Shown in pieces: positions 9,460-22,049 of a DNA stretch of 64,000 nt. The translations under genes and the position numbers were made by a program. The DNA is taken from contig OX485805.1 of the NCBI GenBank assembly GCA_950295325.1, positions 48,198,758 to 48,262,757 on the forward strand, given 5' to 3'. This DNA is from Polytrichum commune (lineage: Eukaryota; Streptophyta; Polytrichopsida; Polytrichales; Polytrichaceae). Each line of letters opens with the position of its first letter. Position 1 is the first letter of the stretch. The notes beneath the pieces were generated by a model. It did not search any database. It was not told where the DNA came from and saw only the letters and a list, made by a program, of their open reading frames with translations.

Positions 9460-11935
9460 GGTCACCATGTCCCCATGGAGAGCTTTAAGACAAAAATGTT
9501 TTTATTATTATAAATATTCTTAATCAAATTGTGATATTTTGTCATATCATAACATTACAAAAGTCCTCAACTGCATTCCATGGGAGTAGATATCACATGA
9601 GCTTAATTATCCTTGAATTCCATAACCCCATTTAGGGGGGGCAAATTGGGATGTGTGTATTGTGAACTTTTCAACAAATGCTTGTAGATTTTATGAATTT
9701 TTTCAAATCACAACCTTTTTCTTCGGAAAGAGACCTTCATGTAAATGCTTAGTATCGATATGATTGCCCATGCCATGTGATCACCACCTTAGTTTCATGC
9801 CCGCTGTGTCCCCCTACTTTCTCCACTGTGCCTATCTTTTGCACTTGTAGTTTGTCATCTTTTTAGGTTTGTTTCCTCTTTCGCTCGTCACATGTTTGTT
9901 TTAGGATAATTTTTGGCATGTGGTCACTTTTCTTTGGAAGGCTAGCTGGACATGTGCCTGACATGTGCCCATCTTTCATGGACTCATGAAAGATCACACC
10001 ACTATCACCACCACCACCAACCATGTTGCATGTAAATATCATTGGTCCACAACTAGTGTATTTTACAAATGACATGCGGCATAATATAGGGAGGATTAAT
10101 TTCATTTGAAATACAAATTATAAATGAAGTCAACTAATAAAAGTAGAGAACCCCATTACAAGCAAAGTAGAAAGGTATGAAATGTGGGTCATTACTTTTA
10201 ATAGAATTGATATGGTTGTTGAGTTTCAGGATCCTAGAGTTTAGGGATGAAGTTTGAACACATGGGAGTCATTGTTTGTGTTATAGGATTGTATTATGTG
10301 GTCAAATGTTGGTGTCGTGTTATGTAATATTAACATGGTTTTATGTATGAACATGAATTACTTTTTATTACTTATTAGGAATATAAACTACAGTAAATTG
10401 CGTTGGCATGGGAAACAAATAGATAATTGTAGAGAAGTAAGTAGTTATAGCTGGGGACAATCACATCTTCTTACGTTTTGTAACCACGTGTGATAATGGG
10501 GTATTTAATGGGGGCATATTTATGCACCTCTCAATATTTTTTTCCCTCCCTATTTGTAGATAAAAACTACTTTGATGTATTTTTTAGCACCCTATATTTA
10601 TTTTAATTATTTAAAGAGACTAATTTTTGGCATATATATATATATATTAAATGAATCGTACAAGTATCAAATAATGGACGGAAGACTATAGCAATATGAA
10701 ACCAACTCTGTGAGCAACAAACATTTTATATCATTCAAATTGTCATTCATTTGGATCCAATTAATAATACCAATCCTAAACCATTAAAATTACCACTTAA
10801 AACACAACCAATAGCACTTGGATACTAGTCAAAGGGTTACCAATAAACATGGAGATAACAGAATATACAAGCTGAAATAAGCAAGTCGTAAACATGGATA
10901 GAAAAAACAAGAAATACAATAAGGTGTGACAAAACATGAAATTTTGTTGAACTACATACTCCAAAAAAATAAGGTTGCATTTAAATACAAAACAAGAAAA
11001 CTAAATGCAAAAAGAGAAAATAAAAAACATTTACTTTATTTGTGTTGACAAACACATTCAACAATAGTCCCATTTAAACTTTATAACAAACATTTACAAT
11101 GTGAAGGGTACAGATACAATTATGCACCTTCCAATATTATCAAGATACATGTTCAACCTCCATAATAATATCATGATAAAATCAATAAATCGTGAGAGGT
11201 TTAGCATTAATAATGATGAGTATCTAAAAATAGCTAATGATATGAGGGGGACCACATTTGAAGTCTCCAACTACTCCACATTGTCTTCCTCCAACGCAAA
11301 GTGTAATCCTCCAAGTCTACCACGGTGAGGTTGCCAAATGATGTAGCGCCCTATCGATCATCTAGAAAGGGTTGTTGTAGCAAAAATGCAATTAATACAA
11401 GGTTGGCATATTGGATACTACTAACAAAACAAGTTAAAGCAACAACATGAATAATGAACCACATGCCACCCTTAATTCCCATAATTTCATGGCCATAATA
11501 CTATATTTTCAGATTTAGAGAATTGAACATGCTCATTCAGAAATATGAAATGTGCAAACAACAAGAAAATGTGCAAATTCAAGGTTTTGAAAAACATAAT
11601 ACTTAGCTTCCTCCGAATTTGGGATGAGAGTTAACTCATCATCTTCATACATTTGAAAAATCTAATATATGCTTATCACTTCAACCATCAAGTGCTCATT
11701 AATGAACAATATCTTTGAATGAATCAAGAGAATTTTATGATTAAAGACCGGTTGCCACTCTAAAAAATTGTTTTAGATACCAATACTGGAATCAAACTTT
11801 AAACCCTTTAGTTTTTTTAGGCGCACTTTTAGGTCAACTAATGATTCTCCATCTTCCTCCTTTAGAGTTCTAATGCACTTTGGAGATGCTCATTCATCAG
11901 TGAATGTATACACCTTAATCTTCTTCATTCCCACG
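9460..11935. other. intergenic, nothing recognised
   Basis: AT-rich DNA with an (AT)n run near 10632-10648. The stretch at 9720-9980 is loosely similar to 39240-39420 ('tcacatgt(t/c)t(g/a)tttt'), too weak to define a repeat. No gene seen. Confidence 0.35.
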
Positions 11936-11939
11936 AAGA

Positions 11940-14239
11940 AGTCGGGGTCCGGGGGATGGCCGTGCTGAGGGCGGGTATCTTAGGTACGTAATCCCTTTCG
12001 CCGGTTTCAGTCCCGGATCAACACTATCGCCTCTTAGTGCGCGGGGGGTTCTTGTCTCTCAGGCCCCCTTCAATGGCTTGCCGAGGCCTCGTTAGGTTAG
12101 TTCCCTTCGAGTTAATTCTAACGTCACTTCAGCGTTAGATTTTAAAACTTGCCTTGTCCTAGGAACAAATTTTTTCCGGTTGTCCTTTATTTATATATAT
12201 AATTTATACATCTCTCGGCATGTGGTTCGCCGTCTTTGGTTCGGGACGGTCTTCACTTCCGCCGAGATGGGTTAATAATCCCTGTCTAGTAAAAGTCTTA
12301 TAAATTAACCTAGACTACAGAGGCGGATTTGAAAACGTGAACTACTCTAAACCTAGTTATATGGGTGGCTGGTTGGATGGTCTTATTACCTTTCCCCCAA
12401 CCCCCCAAACTCTTAGAATAAGCACTATCATAAGCCGTGAAAGACATGCATTTTACGGCTATTTTTTATTCTAAGATATTTGGATTTACGGCCTGGCGTC
12501 TCGTGCCAATCTAGCAGCATTACTAAGGACCCTATAGTAGTTTAAATCTATATGCATTCGGTTCGGTAGTCTCGGTCTCTCCAACGTCGGTTCGCGAGGC
12601 TGCAGTTTCCACTCCTCGCGCTTCTTCAACTTCTCGTAGTACTTAAACTACTGTCGTTGTAGCCATCTACATCGCGGGGCCCATGCTCTCGCTTCTTCGT
12701 TCGAGAAATTCTGCCTCCGATTATGAAGTTGGTCCCGAACGATGGACAATTTGTGGTTGTGGTTCCCAATGGCCTGGATGATCTGATGGATTACTCAAGA
12801 CGTCTGCGCTTTAGGCTGAATGTTGTGCATATTTTGTTTTATCGACGTCGGAACCGTCCCCATTATGCCCAACACCATCGCGGGAAACTTTACATTGCTT
12901 TCTAGATATCTTCGGCATAAGTATCGACCAATTCGTTATACTTGTTTGTTTTTTACCTCTTCGCATTCGCAATCGCATTATCCATCACTACCGAGATCTC
13001 TCATATCTCGATTTAGTAATTCCGATAGATCATCTGCCCGTCATCCTCTCATCGCGCCGGAGGCTGATATCCGAATATCAAGTCGGGCCTCCGGTTTGTT
13101 ATCCGGGTATCTTGTAGTATTTCCGGAAATATCATCGCATTATCGTTCGGCACTCCCCACGTATTCTCCGCCATCCATATCTGAAAAGCGTCCAACCTTC
13201 CCAATTTACCTTTCTTCGCGCACAACTTCACCCAACAATAAAGTTTGCTCACTATTTTATCGTATATTTTCGTACTTATTGCCTCATAAAGCGGATACTT
13301 ACAGTTGCAGAATAAATGCTTAACTATTTTTTGCTTCCGTTCGCTACAATTATCGCAATATACCTCACCGCATCGAGTTTACGTACCCACCACCGACTTC
13401 ACCGGTAATACGTTAAATGCGGCCGTTATCATCGTCTTATATTCGGGCATACTTAGGCATGAAGTTCGTCTCCATTTGCGGCTTCCCACCGCGTGGATCC
13501 CGTCATGCACGAATTGTTTTGAGGCGATATTCTCCACTATCTCGAGCCCATCTCGGTATCGTACCGCTTCCTTTGTGTATTCCTTCAGCTCGAGCTTCTC
13601 ATTATCCAGCATCGTTTGCGCGTTCGGGTCCATCCCGTTGTTTAGATTGCCGATTACCTTTACATTCTTAAGGAATTTTAGGATCCCATTGCGGATATCT
13701 ACCTTAAACAAACCTTCCGCCGTAATTCGCACTCCTAAGGCCTGACAAACGTGGTATAGAAACGCGATATATATTCGGCCTTTATCTTTACCGCGCGTTC
13801 CTATATTCCGTCTCGCTTTTGGATCCGATCGGATCGGTTCCTAATACGCAAACCCCTTCGTTTGCGTATTGTCGTCGCGTATTGGGTTCCCGTAGATCCC
13901 ATCCCAATTCATAAAGATCTTCTCGTGCAGGGCCCGCGTTATCCCCGCTGAAGTTCTGGCCTTTTCTACCATACGCCTGAATAACGTTCTTATTTGCGGA
14001 TCCAAGTTATTCATAAAGGCGTAAGCTGTATTTACCAACATCGAATCTCGAATTGTCCGAAAGTTCGGCAATCTCAGCCCGAGATGGTCGGTACTCATCT
14101 CGAGCTGCCGTTTCCTTCTTCGTTTCGCCGGCCAACCGAGTATCCTTCGCGCTGCTCCGTGTTGGATCATCGTTGCTTCATCCAGGATATAATTAGGCGG
14201 CGGACTCATTAGACAGAATATCTCGATTAGCGGTGTCGT
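11940..14239 (-). pseudogene. CpG-rich RLE-type non-LTR retrotransposon, 3' part
   Basis: Minus-strand reading gives one frame from 14209 to 13049 broken only by TAG at 13841 and TAA at 13379. First comes a post-reverse-transcriptase region with LGLRLPNF, the usual 'GLGLP' stretch of R2/R4-like LINEs. Next is a zinc-finger-like segment near 13330 (CDNC, then KHLFCNC). Then comes RRPDLIF near 13075, fitting the RPD of a restriction-like endonuclease. Past further stops there is TNKYNELVDTY near 12930, fitting the K-Y part. VLGIMGTVP near 12860 matches the end of that domain. The rest to about 11940 is tail and 3' untranslated region. The island is much richer in CG dinucleotides than its surroundings. 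It continues upstream as 16670-17080, from which it is separated by an insertion. Confidence 0.7.
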
Positions 14240-16669
14240 GCAATAAATGTGTTAATATGTAAATATAGTGTGAAATGGTTTGAGAGTAAGTTTAAAAAAA
14301 AATAAGAAAAAAAATATAGACAAAAGGGAAGAGAGAGATCAGAGGAATGAAGGGGGAAAAGAAAGAGCCGTGGTTATAACCACGAAACTTAGAGTTTTTG
14401 CGTCCTCTCACATACTCAAAGGGTAGCTGGCACCAACTGGTAGTTATTTGCCAAGTTTTCACCAGCAGTGCCAAGCTACGTGGCCATTCGTCCGCTCATA
14501 CAGGTCCAAAGGATTTTGAACCCGGACCAATGCTATGGCGTTTGAAGCACTTTACCAATTGGGCTTCCGCGGCTTGGTATTTATCAGAGCACGCTGCAGG
14601 AATTTATATCCTCATCCATTGTTTATACATTATTTATTTTATATTTATTTGAATGAATTTTGATTGAAAGAAAGAATCACATATTTTAGGGAAGCTTCAA
14701 AATGATGTTTTTTTGTTATAAAATATTTATCTTATAAGAAGAATGACCATTTTAGAGCTTGACCAGTTTGATGTAATTGTTTTGATTTTTTGAACATGTC
14801 GAATTGGAGAGTTTTTTCTTAGTCTCAAGATGAAGAACTTCAACTAGAGCTTGAGTTGGATTTTTTTCTATCTCAACTGCAGAGTCGTTTTTTTCTGCCA
14901 CTTAATCTTGCACTACTGCATGAGCATCCACAAGAAAAAGCTGAACCTCTTGGCCGTCAAAGCAACCTCGTGTGGAGCAGTGGTGGCACAGAAATCTTCA
15001 ACAAGATGCTCGTGCATTGGTGATTTTATTGTAGATTGGGTGTATTGACCTGACACTCGAGATGTGATGTTTGGAGGAATTTTTAAAGGCTTAAATAATG
15101 ATTAATATTCTTGTTGTCTTAGAGATGTCAAAAGAAGTCGCGGCCATCAACGTTGGCTAGAAGGTCCAGTTAATCCATTGACTAAGGTTGATCGTGCAGA
15201 CTACGTTGCACTTATTCTTCGACGCATCCTCAAGTTCTTGCAGTTGGAGTAAACTTCTTTTTGGAATTATTTTCAACATCTTCTAGACATATATTTGATG
15301 TTTTACGTTTAGTTTATAATGTTTTCAAACTTCATCTTGTATGTTTGAAGTTTGATAAATCAAAGGTAGAAATAATTTACTATTTTGGGAGATTTTTGAT
15401 GCCTTATGGCTAAGATAAGGAATAAATAAGGATGAAGTAAGCTAATGGGGGCTAGCCAATGACTAGTTGAAGCCCATGTGACATAGGTTTGGGCTAGTGT
15501 TGACTTTGAGAGGAGGCTAAGGGGTCGGACCCCCTCTTTTTTCAAACTTCATCTTGTATGTTTGAAATTTGGTAAATGAAAGATAGAACTAGTTTATCAT
15601 TTTGGTAGATTTTTGATGCCTTATGACTAAGATAAGGGATAGATTAAGATGAGTAAGGTAATGGGGGTTAGGCAATGACTAGTTGAAATTCATGTGACAT
15701 AGATAGGGGGTAGTGTTGACTTTGAGAGGATGCTAAGGGGTCGGACCCCCTCTCTCCTCAAAGGGGTTTTTTTTAATTTTAGAGTGTATGGTGTGTGCAG
15801 AGTGAGAGCTCAGTTTGTACTGCGAATTTTTCTATGACATTTTAGGAGTTTGTACATCTTGTCGATCTGGTTCCGAAATGATATAGTACGCTCTATTTGG
15901 ACTTTGTATGTGATTTTTATGAGTGTTAGAGTGGAACAGTGTCAGCTGTGAAAAAATTAGAAGACCGAGATTTTAAAAGCTTGTAGAAATTTATTTATAA
16001 TGTTTTTGTTTATGAAATCTAAACAAGTGAAGTGTTATTGTATCAGTTCTCTACGAAGCTTTATAATTCTTGATTTAGAGTGTTAAAGAGAGAGCTATGG
16101 CTTTCAAGGTGAGAGGGTATTGAGTTACCAACCATATTCAAGAGTGAAAGTGTGTACCAACTTCAACAGAGCATAGAAAACGTTTTGTATAGATTCTGAA
16201 GATGAATTTTGGAGAGAACCTATGTGATGGTCTTAGCTTTTCAAAAAACTATCACTTGGCGTTGGCAAAGCTTATATGAAGTCAAAGCGCCTTGTGAAGA
16301 GAATGGATGTGCAGTTGATACTGAATTTGGAAGTATGACCTTTGAGGAACTATAAACTTTGGATAGTACCTTACTAACTTTTAATCTCTTTTATATTTTT
16401 TTAAACACTTTGATAGCTTTTCAAAATGCTAAAGCACATTTGATTTGAAGTATTTATTCTAATTGGGTGATTATTTAAAGTTTGACTATAATTTTAGAGA
16501 GAGATCCGAGATTTTGAAGGTATGTACAAGACTTATACGGGTTTGTGTACATGATGTATTCAAGGATGAATACTTCTTATATTATCATTGCCTCTCATGT
16601 CTTAAGCCAAAACTAATTGTAGCCAGAAATCCAATATTTTTCCAAAGCAAAGATTTCTCTACCCGATAG
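14240..16669. mobile_element. unclassified 2.4-kb insertion in the LINE
   Basis: The two LINE pieces on either side join in frame if this segment is removed. The 7-base word TAGCGGT is present at both edges (about 14229-14236 and 16669-16676, edge choice uncertain by a few bases), which looks like a target-site duplication. The ends do not form clear inverted repeats, nor TG...CA. There is no reverse transcriptase. The interior is AT-rich and holds two coding-like tracts on the plus strand: about 14830-15020, with HEHPQEKAEPLGRQSN and SSGGTEIFNK, and about 15125-15252, with VNPLTKVDRADYVALILRR before a stop. They could be a captured gene fragment. I do not recognise the protein. Confidence 0.5.
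15324..15757. repeat. 217 bp tandem duplication
   Basis: Two direct units start with 'ttcaaacttcatcttgtatg' at 15324 and 15541. Both end with 'ctaaggggtcggaccccctc'. Divergence is modest and spread along the unit. It lies inside the 2.4-kb insertion. Confidence 0.9.
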
Positions 16670-17080
16670 CGGTCTCGCCGTCTGCGACAGAAAGTCGAAT
16701 TTTCCTGCATAGTGTAATTTCTGGATCCGCAGCGTTTCAAGCTGGGCCACCCTCGCCTTAAACCTGGCGAGGGCGCGTTTTCCTTCGTGCGCTTCTCGCC
16801 TCTCCTTGTTTGGTCCGCGAGGCAGAGTCGACTTCTGGTTGGTTCTTGCCGACGTCGAGGCCTTGTGCTCCTTCAAATACTTAAACGCTTCCGATCCCTC
16901 CAGCTACGGGATCGCCTCGCCACACAGGTTCAAGTTTTCAAGGGTTACGTCTTCCCCTCTACCCCTTACAAATTTGTGCCCCAATACGCGCATTTGTGGA
17001 TCCCGAACTTCATCCCTGCCCATTCTGCAAACTCGCTCTGGATTTCAGCCATCTTCCGAATATCCTCCTCCGTGTTCATA
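16670..17080 (-). pseudogene. CpG-rich non-LTR retrotransposon, reverse-transcriptase part
   Basis: Read from 17080 down, with two or three stops or frameshifts, the sequence shows EFAEWAGMKFGIHKCAYWG, then LCGEAIP and EAFKYLKEH, then RVAQLETLRIQKLHY. This is the usual order at the end of a LINE reverse transcriptase: thumb region with a KC motif, then the 'YLG' strand. It is 5'-truncated at about 17080. Its 3' edge joins in frame to 14239 of the other piece (RPL followed by IEIF), so the two are one element split by the insertion at 14240-16669. Confidence 0.7.
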
Positions 17081-17087
17081 GATAGCC

Positions 17088-18290
17088 ATAACAACATATA
17101 TTTAATTAATAATCACATACAACACCCAACATCCCAACATCATTACCCAGATAAACTACTCATAGCAGCCATCGTACGACAAATATACTAGACCCCACAC
17201 ATGATTCACATACATAAAATAAGAGCGCACACATGCATTAATGGCAATGAAATAGCAGACACACTAGCCAACGAATGAACACTTAAAGAAAAACTAGACA
17301 CAATCCCACACATACACATAGCTCACGCTACCCCCTATTGGCTAGCAAGTTGCCCAACAGCTACACATGACGGAGCCATACGCAACTTAGGCACATCCAT
17401 AACAAAAACACATGAAAGTTACGAAGCTACATTAGCCAAAAGGAAGTTCTCATACGTCGACAAATGGCTCTCAAATGAACAAATCAACCAAAAACTCTTC
17501 AACCACTTTTGGAAGAATGTAAATGTACCAGATACCCAAATTACCCAAACTCTAAAATTTAGATTTGCCCAATACATGGGTAACTATAGGTAAAATATTT
17601 TCTGGCCCCTCAACTACCCAAACCCAAATTGCACACTATGCCGCAACAACGATAGAGACACGTGGCCTAACCTACTATCAACATGTGAACACCCGTATCT
17701 AAAGGGATTAAGAATTGCAAGACACAACAAAGCAACACACCTCATTACCCAAACACTGCAAACCAACAAAAATACCAGATTCTATACTTTGACAAACGCT
17801 AGCAACTTAAACAACCAACCCCCAGACCCAACAGTCCCAGAATGGCTCCTCAAATGCACATGCCCCCAACAACCTTGTCAATGCCAAGCCAAATTAAGAC
17901 CCGACATCCTTTGCATATTTGGTGCCCCCAACCAAATACAAACACCTATGTCACCCTCCACAAACTACACGGTACAATTCATCGAATTCACATATTGCCA
18001 TGATAGATTCCCAGAACAAGCCATACCACACAAACACACCAAATATGACCCACTAATCCATAGTATACAAAATAACGGATGGAAAACCAACCCCCTCATC
18101 ACAATCACTGCTGGAGTAAGAGGGGCCATTCATGAACACTCTATCGAACAACTCAAGAAACTTAAACTCCCAAAGTCTAGCATTAAAACACTCATGAAAA
18201 ATTTACACCAGAATGCCATCAAATACCTCACCTACCTAGTCCTAAACAAAAGGAAACCTGATAACAAACAAACCCCCGTCCTCCCTCCCT
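17088..18290 (+). pseudogene. non-LTR retrotransposon: RNase H, zinc finger, restriction-like endonuclease
   Basis: Plus-strand, A/C-rich and CpG-poor, unlike its neighbour. The order of domains is as follows. At about 17200-17280, KIRAHTCINGNEIADTLANE matches the C-terminal half of an RNase H, with the conserved His, Asn-Glu and Ala-Asp. At about 17635-17745, CTLC, then STCEHPYLKGLRIARHNKA, fits the CCHC-like finger of R2-type LINEs, with a Trp where a His is usual. At about 17895-18130, LRPDILC, then QFIEFTYCHD, then HTKYDPLI and TAGVRGAIH, fits a PD-(D/E)XK restriction-like endonuclease. The frame from 17789 to 18290 is open for 167 residues, while upstream parts hold stops. Elements with both RNase H and RLE recall the Dualen/RandI group known from green algae. 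The copy is 5'-truncated and dead. Confidence 0.7.
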
Positions 18291-18850
18291 AAAGGGAAGT
18301 TGACTAAAGTTACACCACTGGAGCCCACCTCCCCAAAGAGGCATAACGCCCCATATTGCATCATGGGTAACATGACCAGTATCGGGTTAATGGGCTCGCA
18401 TTCATGCCGGTACATGGTACGGTCGTTATTTTTTATTTTCTTTTTTCTTTCATTCCCATGCCAAACTATAACCCGACCTTACAAGACCATGTCCAAAATC
18501 CCAAAACAACTTGTAATCACAAAACCAACAAAAAAGAGACGAAGCATGAAAGCTAAACCCTACACCAAATACACACGGAAAACATTACAAAAGAAGTGGC
18601 CATTCTACATCATCAATGTGCATGAAAAAACCCCTAGAAAATGTTAAGAAAAAGTGTAAGCTTGACGATGAAGGACTAAGGTTGTGACATAACCAAAACC
18701 GATTGTAGGAAGCGGTTAAGGGTGATAGTGGAGGTTGTCAAGTTTTAAGCATCCAGCGAGGTCCCACATGTTTAGCGCCGTTGCAAAACCTAGCGGTCGT
18801 TGAGGAGCGGCAACACTTTCCTTCTTCCCAAAAAATCCCATGACATTTTC
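18291..18850 (+). other. probable LINE 3' tail
   Basis: The A/C-rich composition of the LINE continues. A frame ending at 18647 codes for a Lys/Arg-rich stretch (KPTKKRRSMKAKPYTKYT) of unknown meaning. It may be element-derived. After about 18650 the composition changes to ordinary spacer. Confidence 0.35.
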
Positions 18851-20778
18851 CTCCATACTAACGCACTTGAATAGAGACTACACACTTCTTCATCCAAGTA
18901 CTCAAACCCATAATTATTTTACTGATCTTACTACACACTATTAGGGGGGATCCTATGTCTATGTTTTTAATTTTTTTACTGATTACTAAAATGGATGAAT
19001 TATCCACCACCCTATTTTACATATAGTCATGTAGGGGACATATTTCCAATGCTATGGTAGATCTAATGAAATTATAATTTTTACCCTAAACGATTTTTAT
19101 TTTATTTTATTTTTATTTTATCTGCGTGGTTTTCTAAAATTTTGATAGTCACCTCCCCGAGAGTAACATGGAACTTTTAATTCATGTCTTGGAAGTAAAT
19201 AGCCCCTAAAAAAATGCCTTTGCCGCACGTGATGAACAAAATTATTATGGAATGCCCCACCCAGACATCGGTCATGTGTTAAAATGAAGGCTCATTAGTG
19301 ATCAAATTGCTAGGACATGATTGATTGATGATTAGTTGTAGTAAATAGGTTGTCAAAACATTTTGGAGGAAGATTGAGTTTACTCCATGGCAAAGGATAA
19401 TATCACACTAAATATTCCTATTGGTGTGGGTTACTATGTGGAGTTACTTGTCGATAGAATTTTTGACCACACGGGAAGCATTCACAATGCCTCAAAGACA
19501 CGGTGAGCATACCCACATCACTCACGTGGGTAAGCTCCGTACATGCATATGAGCGAGTTTCAAAAAATGGCAATGACTTAGGACATCTTGATTCAACTTG
19601 CAAAAGATCAGCCATCAAATATCTATCACGATGTAAAACCCTCTCCAACCTTACTAGGACAACCGGACTAGAACAATTCCAAAAGTATTTTAAATCCTTC
19701 CTCGGATGAGAATCTCTTGTAGTATAATGCAACATATAATCATTGGATGTATAGTGGTTAATTTGTGAATCAATAAACTCCACTTCACACCATAATTGTC
19801 AGATGTGGCCTTTCAGAGATCCTTGACGCACTTTTGGAATAAGCTTACTTCTGCACAAGGCAAGCTTATTGGTAGAGAAGACAATACTAACTTACCCTTG
19901 TATACAATATTATGATATTTTTATTTTTATTTTTTTCTGTTCTTTTTAGTTCTCAATCATCAATGACGAGGTACAATATCGTACAATTTGTTGGGTTCTC
20001 AACAGATGGAGTTTATAAGAATGGATATGATGCCTTCCTTCAGTAAGAAGCCTTTCAAATTTATACTGTACCATGGGAAAAGGTGTGAGCACGATGACAT
20101 GGCTAACCTATTCAATTCAATGCAAAGCATCCATTGTTGCTAATTTTAGGTATTGTTTTTGGTTGTTTGGATTTGTTGTTTTACGTGAAGGCCTGTTAGA
20201 TCAACCTTTGAAGGTCTGAGAGGTCCAATATGGGTCTCAAGGCATCGTAACAAAGAGGGCTTAGTTTTTTAGTTACTGGTATTTGTATGATTCAAATGTC
20301 AAAAACGACCCCTATAAATCAGACATATGGAATTGGAATCATATTGAAAAGGGAAGGCAATATATCATATTCCGTTTCATGGTTTACAAAACTTTTTTTT
20401 AATGAGACAAAAGGCCAACACAACCAATGCCAATTGAAAAATCCAAGAAGACGCGCCCACAAAGAGGGGAGGTGGGGCCCCTCGGACGTGAAACACCGTC
20501 ACGTAAAGAGTAACAACAACCCACCAAGGACAACCCACCAAGCCCACTCAACCAAGGACTACCCCCCAACCCCACTTGCTGAGGACAACTCCCTTAGGGC
20601 ATCACCACCCATCAGGGCGCCCTAAACTGAAAATCTCAAGCTCAGAATTGATATTTATTGGAGTTCAGATCGGAAATTGTTCATGTGCCCCACCCACAAA
20701 CTTCATTTTCAAGGCATGTTCTCTGATCTGATAGGAAATTAGATGGTTAGTGATCTTCTGTAATTTCCCTTATTTACA
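18851..20778. other. intergenic, nothing recognised
   Basis: AT-rich spacer. Open frames at 19418-19783 (minus) and 20287-20625 (plus) have no family motif, and I do not support them as genes. Confidence 0.35.
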
Positions 20779-21545
20779 GATTTACAGTGTTGCCACTACA
20801 ATCACTTACCAAGTAAATTTTCGTCCAAAATTCAATCATCCATGGCCAAATTTCATCACAAGTTTTAGGGTTTTTGAAGTGTATTTAGAAGTCAATGCCT
20901 TTTGACCTCTGACAATTTCATGGTCGTTCTTGGCTCCTGTGGGATGTCCACCCTGGTGTATAGTAGATCTGTTCAATTTTCATTCAAGTTTTTCAATCAT
21001 GGAGATTTGATTGCTTCATTTTAGATTTAGTGAGTGAGTCCAATTAGGTTCAATTTGTGAGTGAGTCCAATTTTTTTCAAGCTTATGGTTGATGAAGTTT
21101 AGATTAGTTCATTTCATATTCTAGTAGAGTGAGTCCAATTGGGGTTAAGTCATGGATAAAAGTAAGAAGGTACATTTCTTATTAGTTTGATGTATGTCAT
21201 ACAACCCTATTTGAATGGTGGGTATTTAGGTGTATCTTAATCTTTCCTCTCACAATTTTATGGTCGCGGCAGTAATTATCTATTCATTGCTTGTATTTAT
21301 TTGTCAACTGTTGGGGGACTGTAGATTTACAGTGTTGCAAGTACAATCACTTACCAAGTGATTTTTCATCCAAATTCAATCATCCATGGTCAAATTTTAT
21401 CACAAGTTTTAGGACTTTTGAAGTATGTTTAAAAGTTTATGTACTTTGGCCTCACAATTTCATGGTCATTCTTGGCTCCTATGGGACCTACACCCTAGTG
21501 TATAGTAGATCTATTCATTTTTGTTTCAAGCTTTTGATTCCTGGA
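20779..21545 (+). repeat. direct repeat, two units of about 225 bp, 545 bp apart
   Basis: Units at about 20779-21005 and 21324-21545 share 'gatttacagtgttgc', 'tcaatcatccatgg' and 'gtgtatagtagatct' in the same order. The 320 bases between them include shorter internal repeats of 'gtgagtccaatt'. No coding sequence recognised. Confidence 0.8.
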
Positions 21546-21689
21546 GTTCTCATTGATTCAAGTTTATGTATGGCAACCTTGTTGAGCTCATTGTTTGACA
21601 TTACTTTTTTGGCTTGCAGAGGAAGTTGGTTTAGATTGTTTTACATCTCATCTATTGAATTCGCTGTGTGACGAAGGTTTAGGATAAAT

Positions 21690-21800
21690 TCTTTAGATTT
21701 TTCTAAAATAATCGGTGATTCTCTTGAAGTTTCGACTCCAACTGGTTAATTCCTAAACTCAACTGGGTCATCTAAAACTACCGCCGGTTCTCCCCAAGCC
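21690..21800 (+). repeat. single copy of the 40-kb triplicated repeat
   Basis: Matches the start of the units at 39929-40676: 'gattctcttgaagt', 'ctccaactggtta', 'cctaaactcaact' and 'taccgcc' against the corresponding words there. This shows the triplicated sequence is a dispersed repeat, not locus-specific. Confidence 0.6.
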
Positions 21801-22049
21801 CTGATCTGGTTGCATTCAGAGGAGGAGGAAAAAAACAATAGCAGGGCAAAACCACTATCCTTTTTTTCTCTTGTCTTATTTTCGTTTCGTTGTAGTTCAA
21901 GTCATTTGTCCACTGCAAACTTGCTATTTTTGCAGGACATTCACTGCACTGAGGTTGCCCTTTGTGTTCAGTTCATCCGTTTTGCAGATGGGTGGGGCAA
22001 TTCCAAACTGAATTGAACTACTCTACATCTGATTCTTAGTTCAGTCTGG

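Noticed and set aside
12700-14209. In-frame TAG/TAA codons in the CpG-rich LINE as a sign of an alternative genetic code (TAA/TAG read as Gln)
   Set aside because: TGA also occurs in the same frame, and the stops increase toward the 3' end, so ordinary decay explains it better.
11940-18290. Head-to-head LINE pieces as one element with a 5' inversion (twin priming)
   Set aside because: Both orientations contain their own endonuclease and 3' part and differ in composition, so they are two elements.
19418-19783. 121-codon minus-strand open frame as a protein gene
   Set aside because: No family motif or gene context could be seen, and overlapping open frames on the other strand suggest chance.
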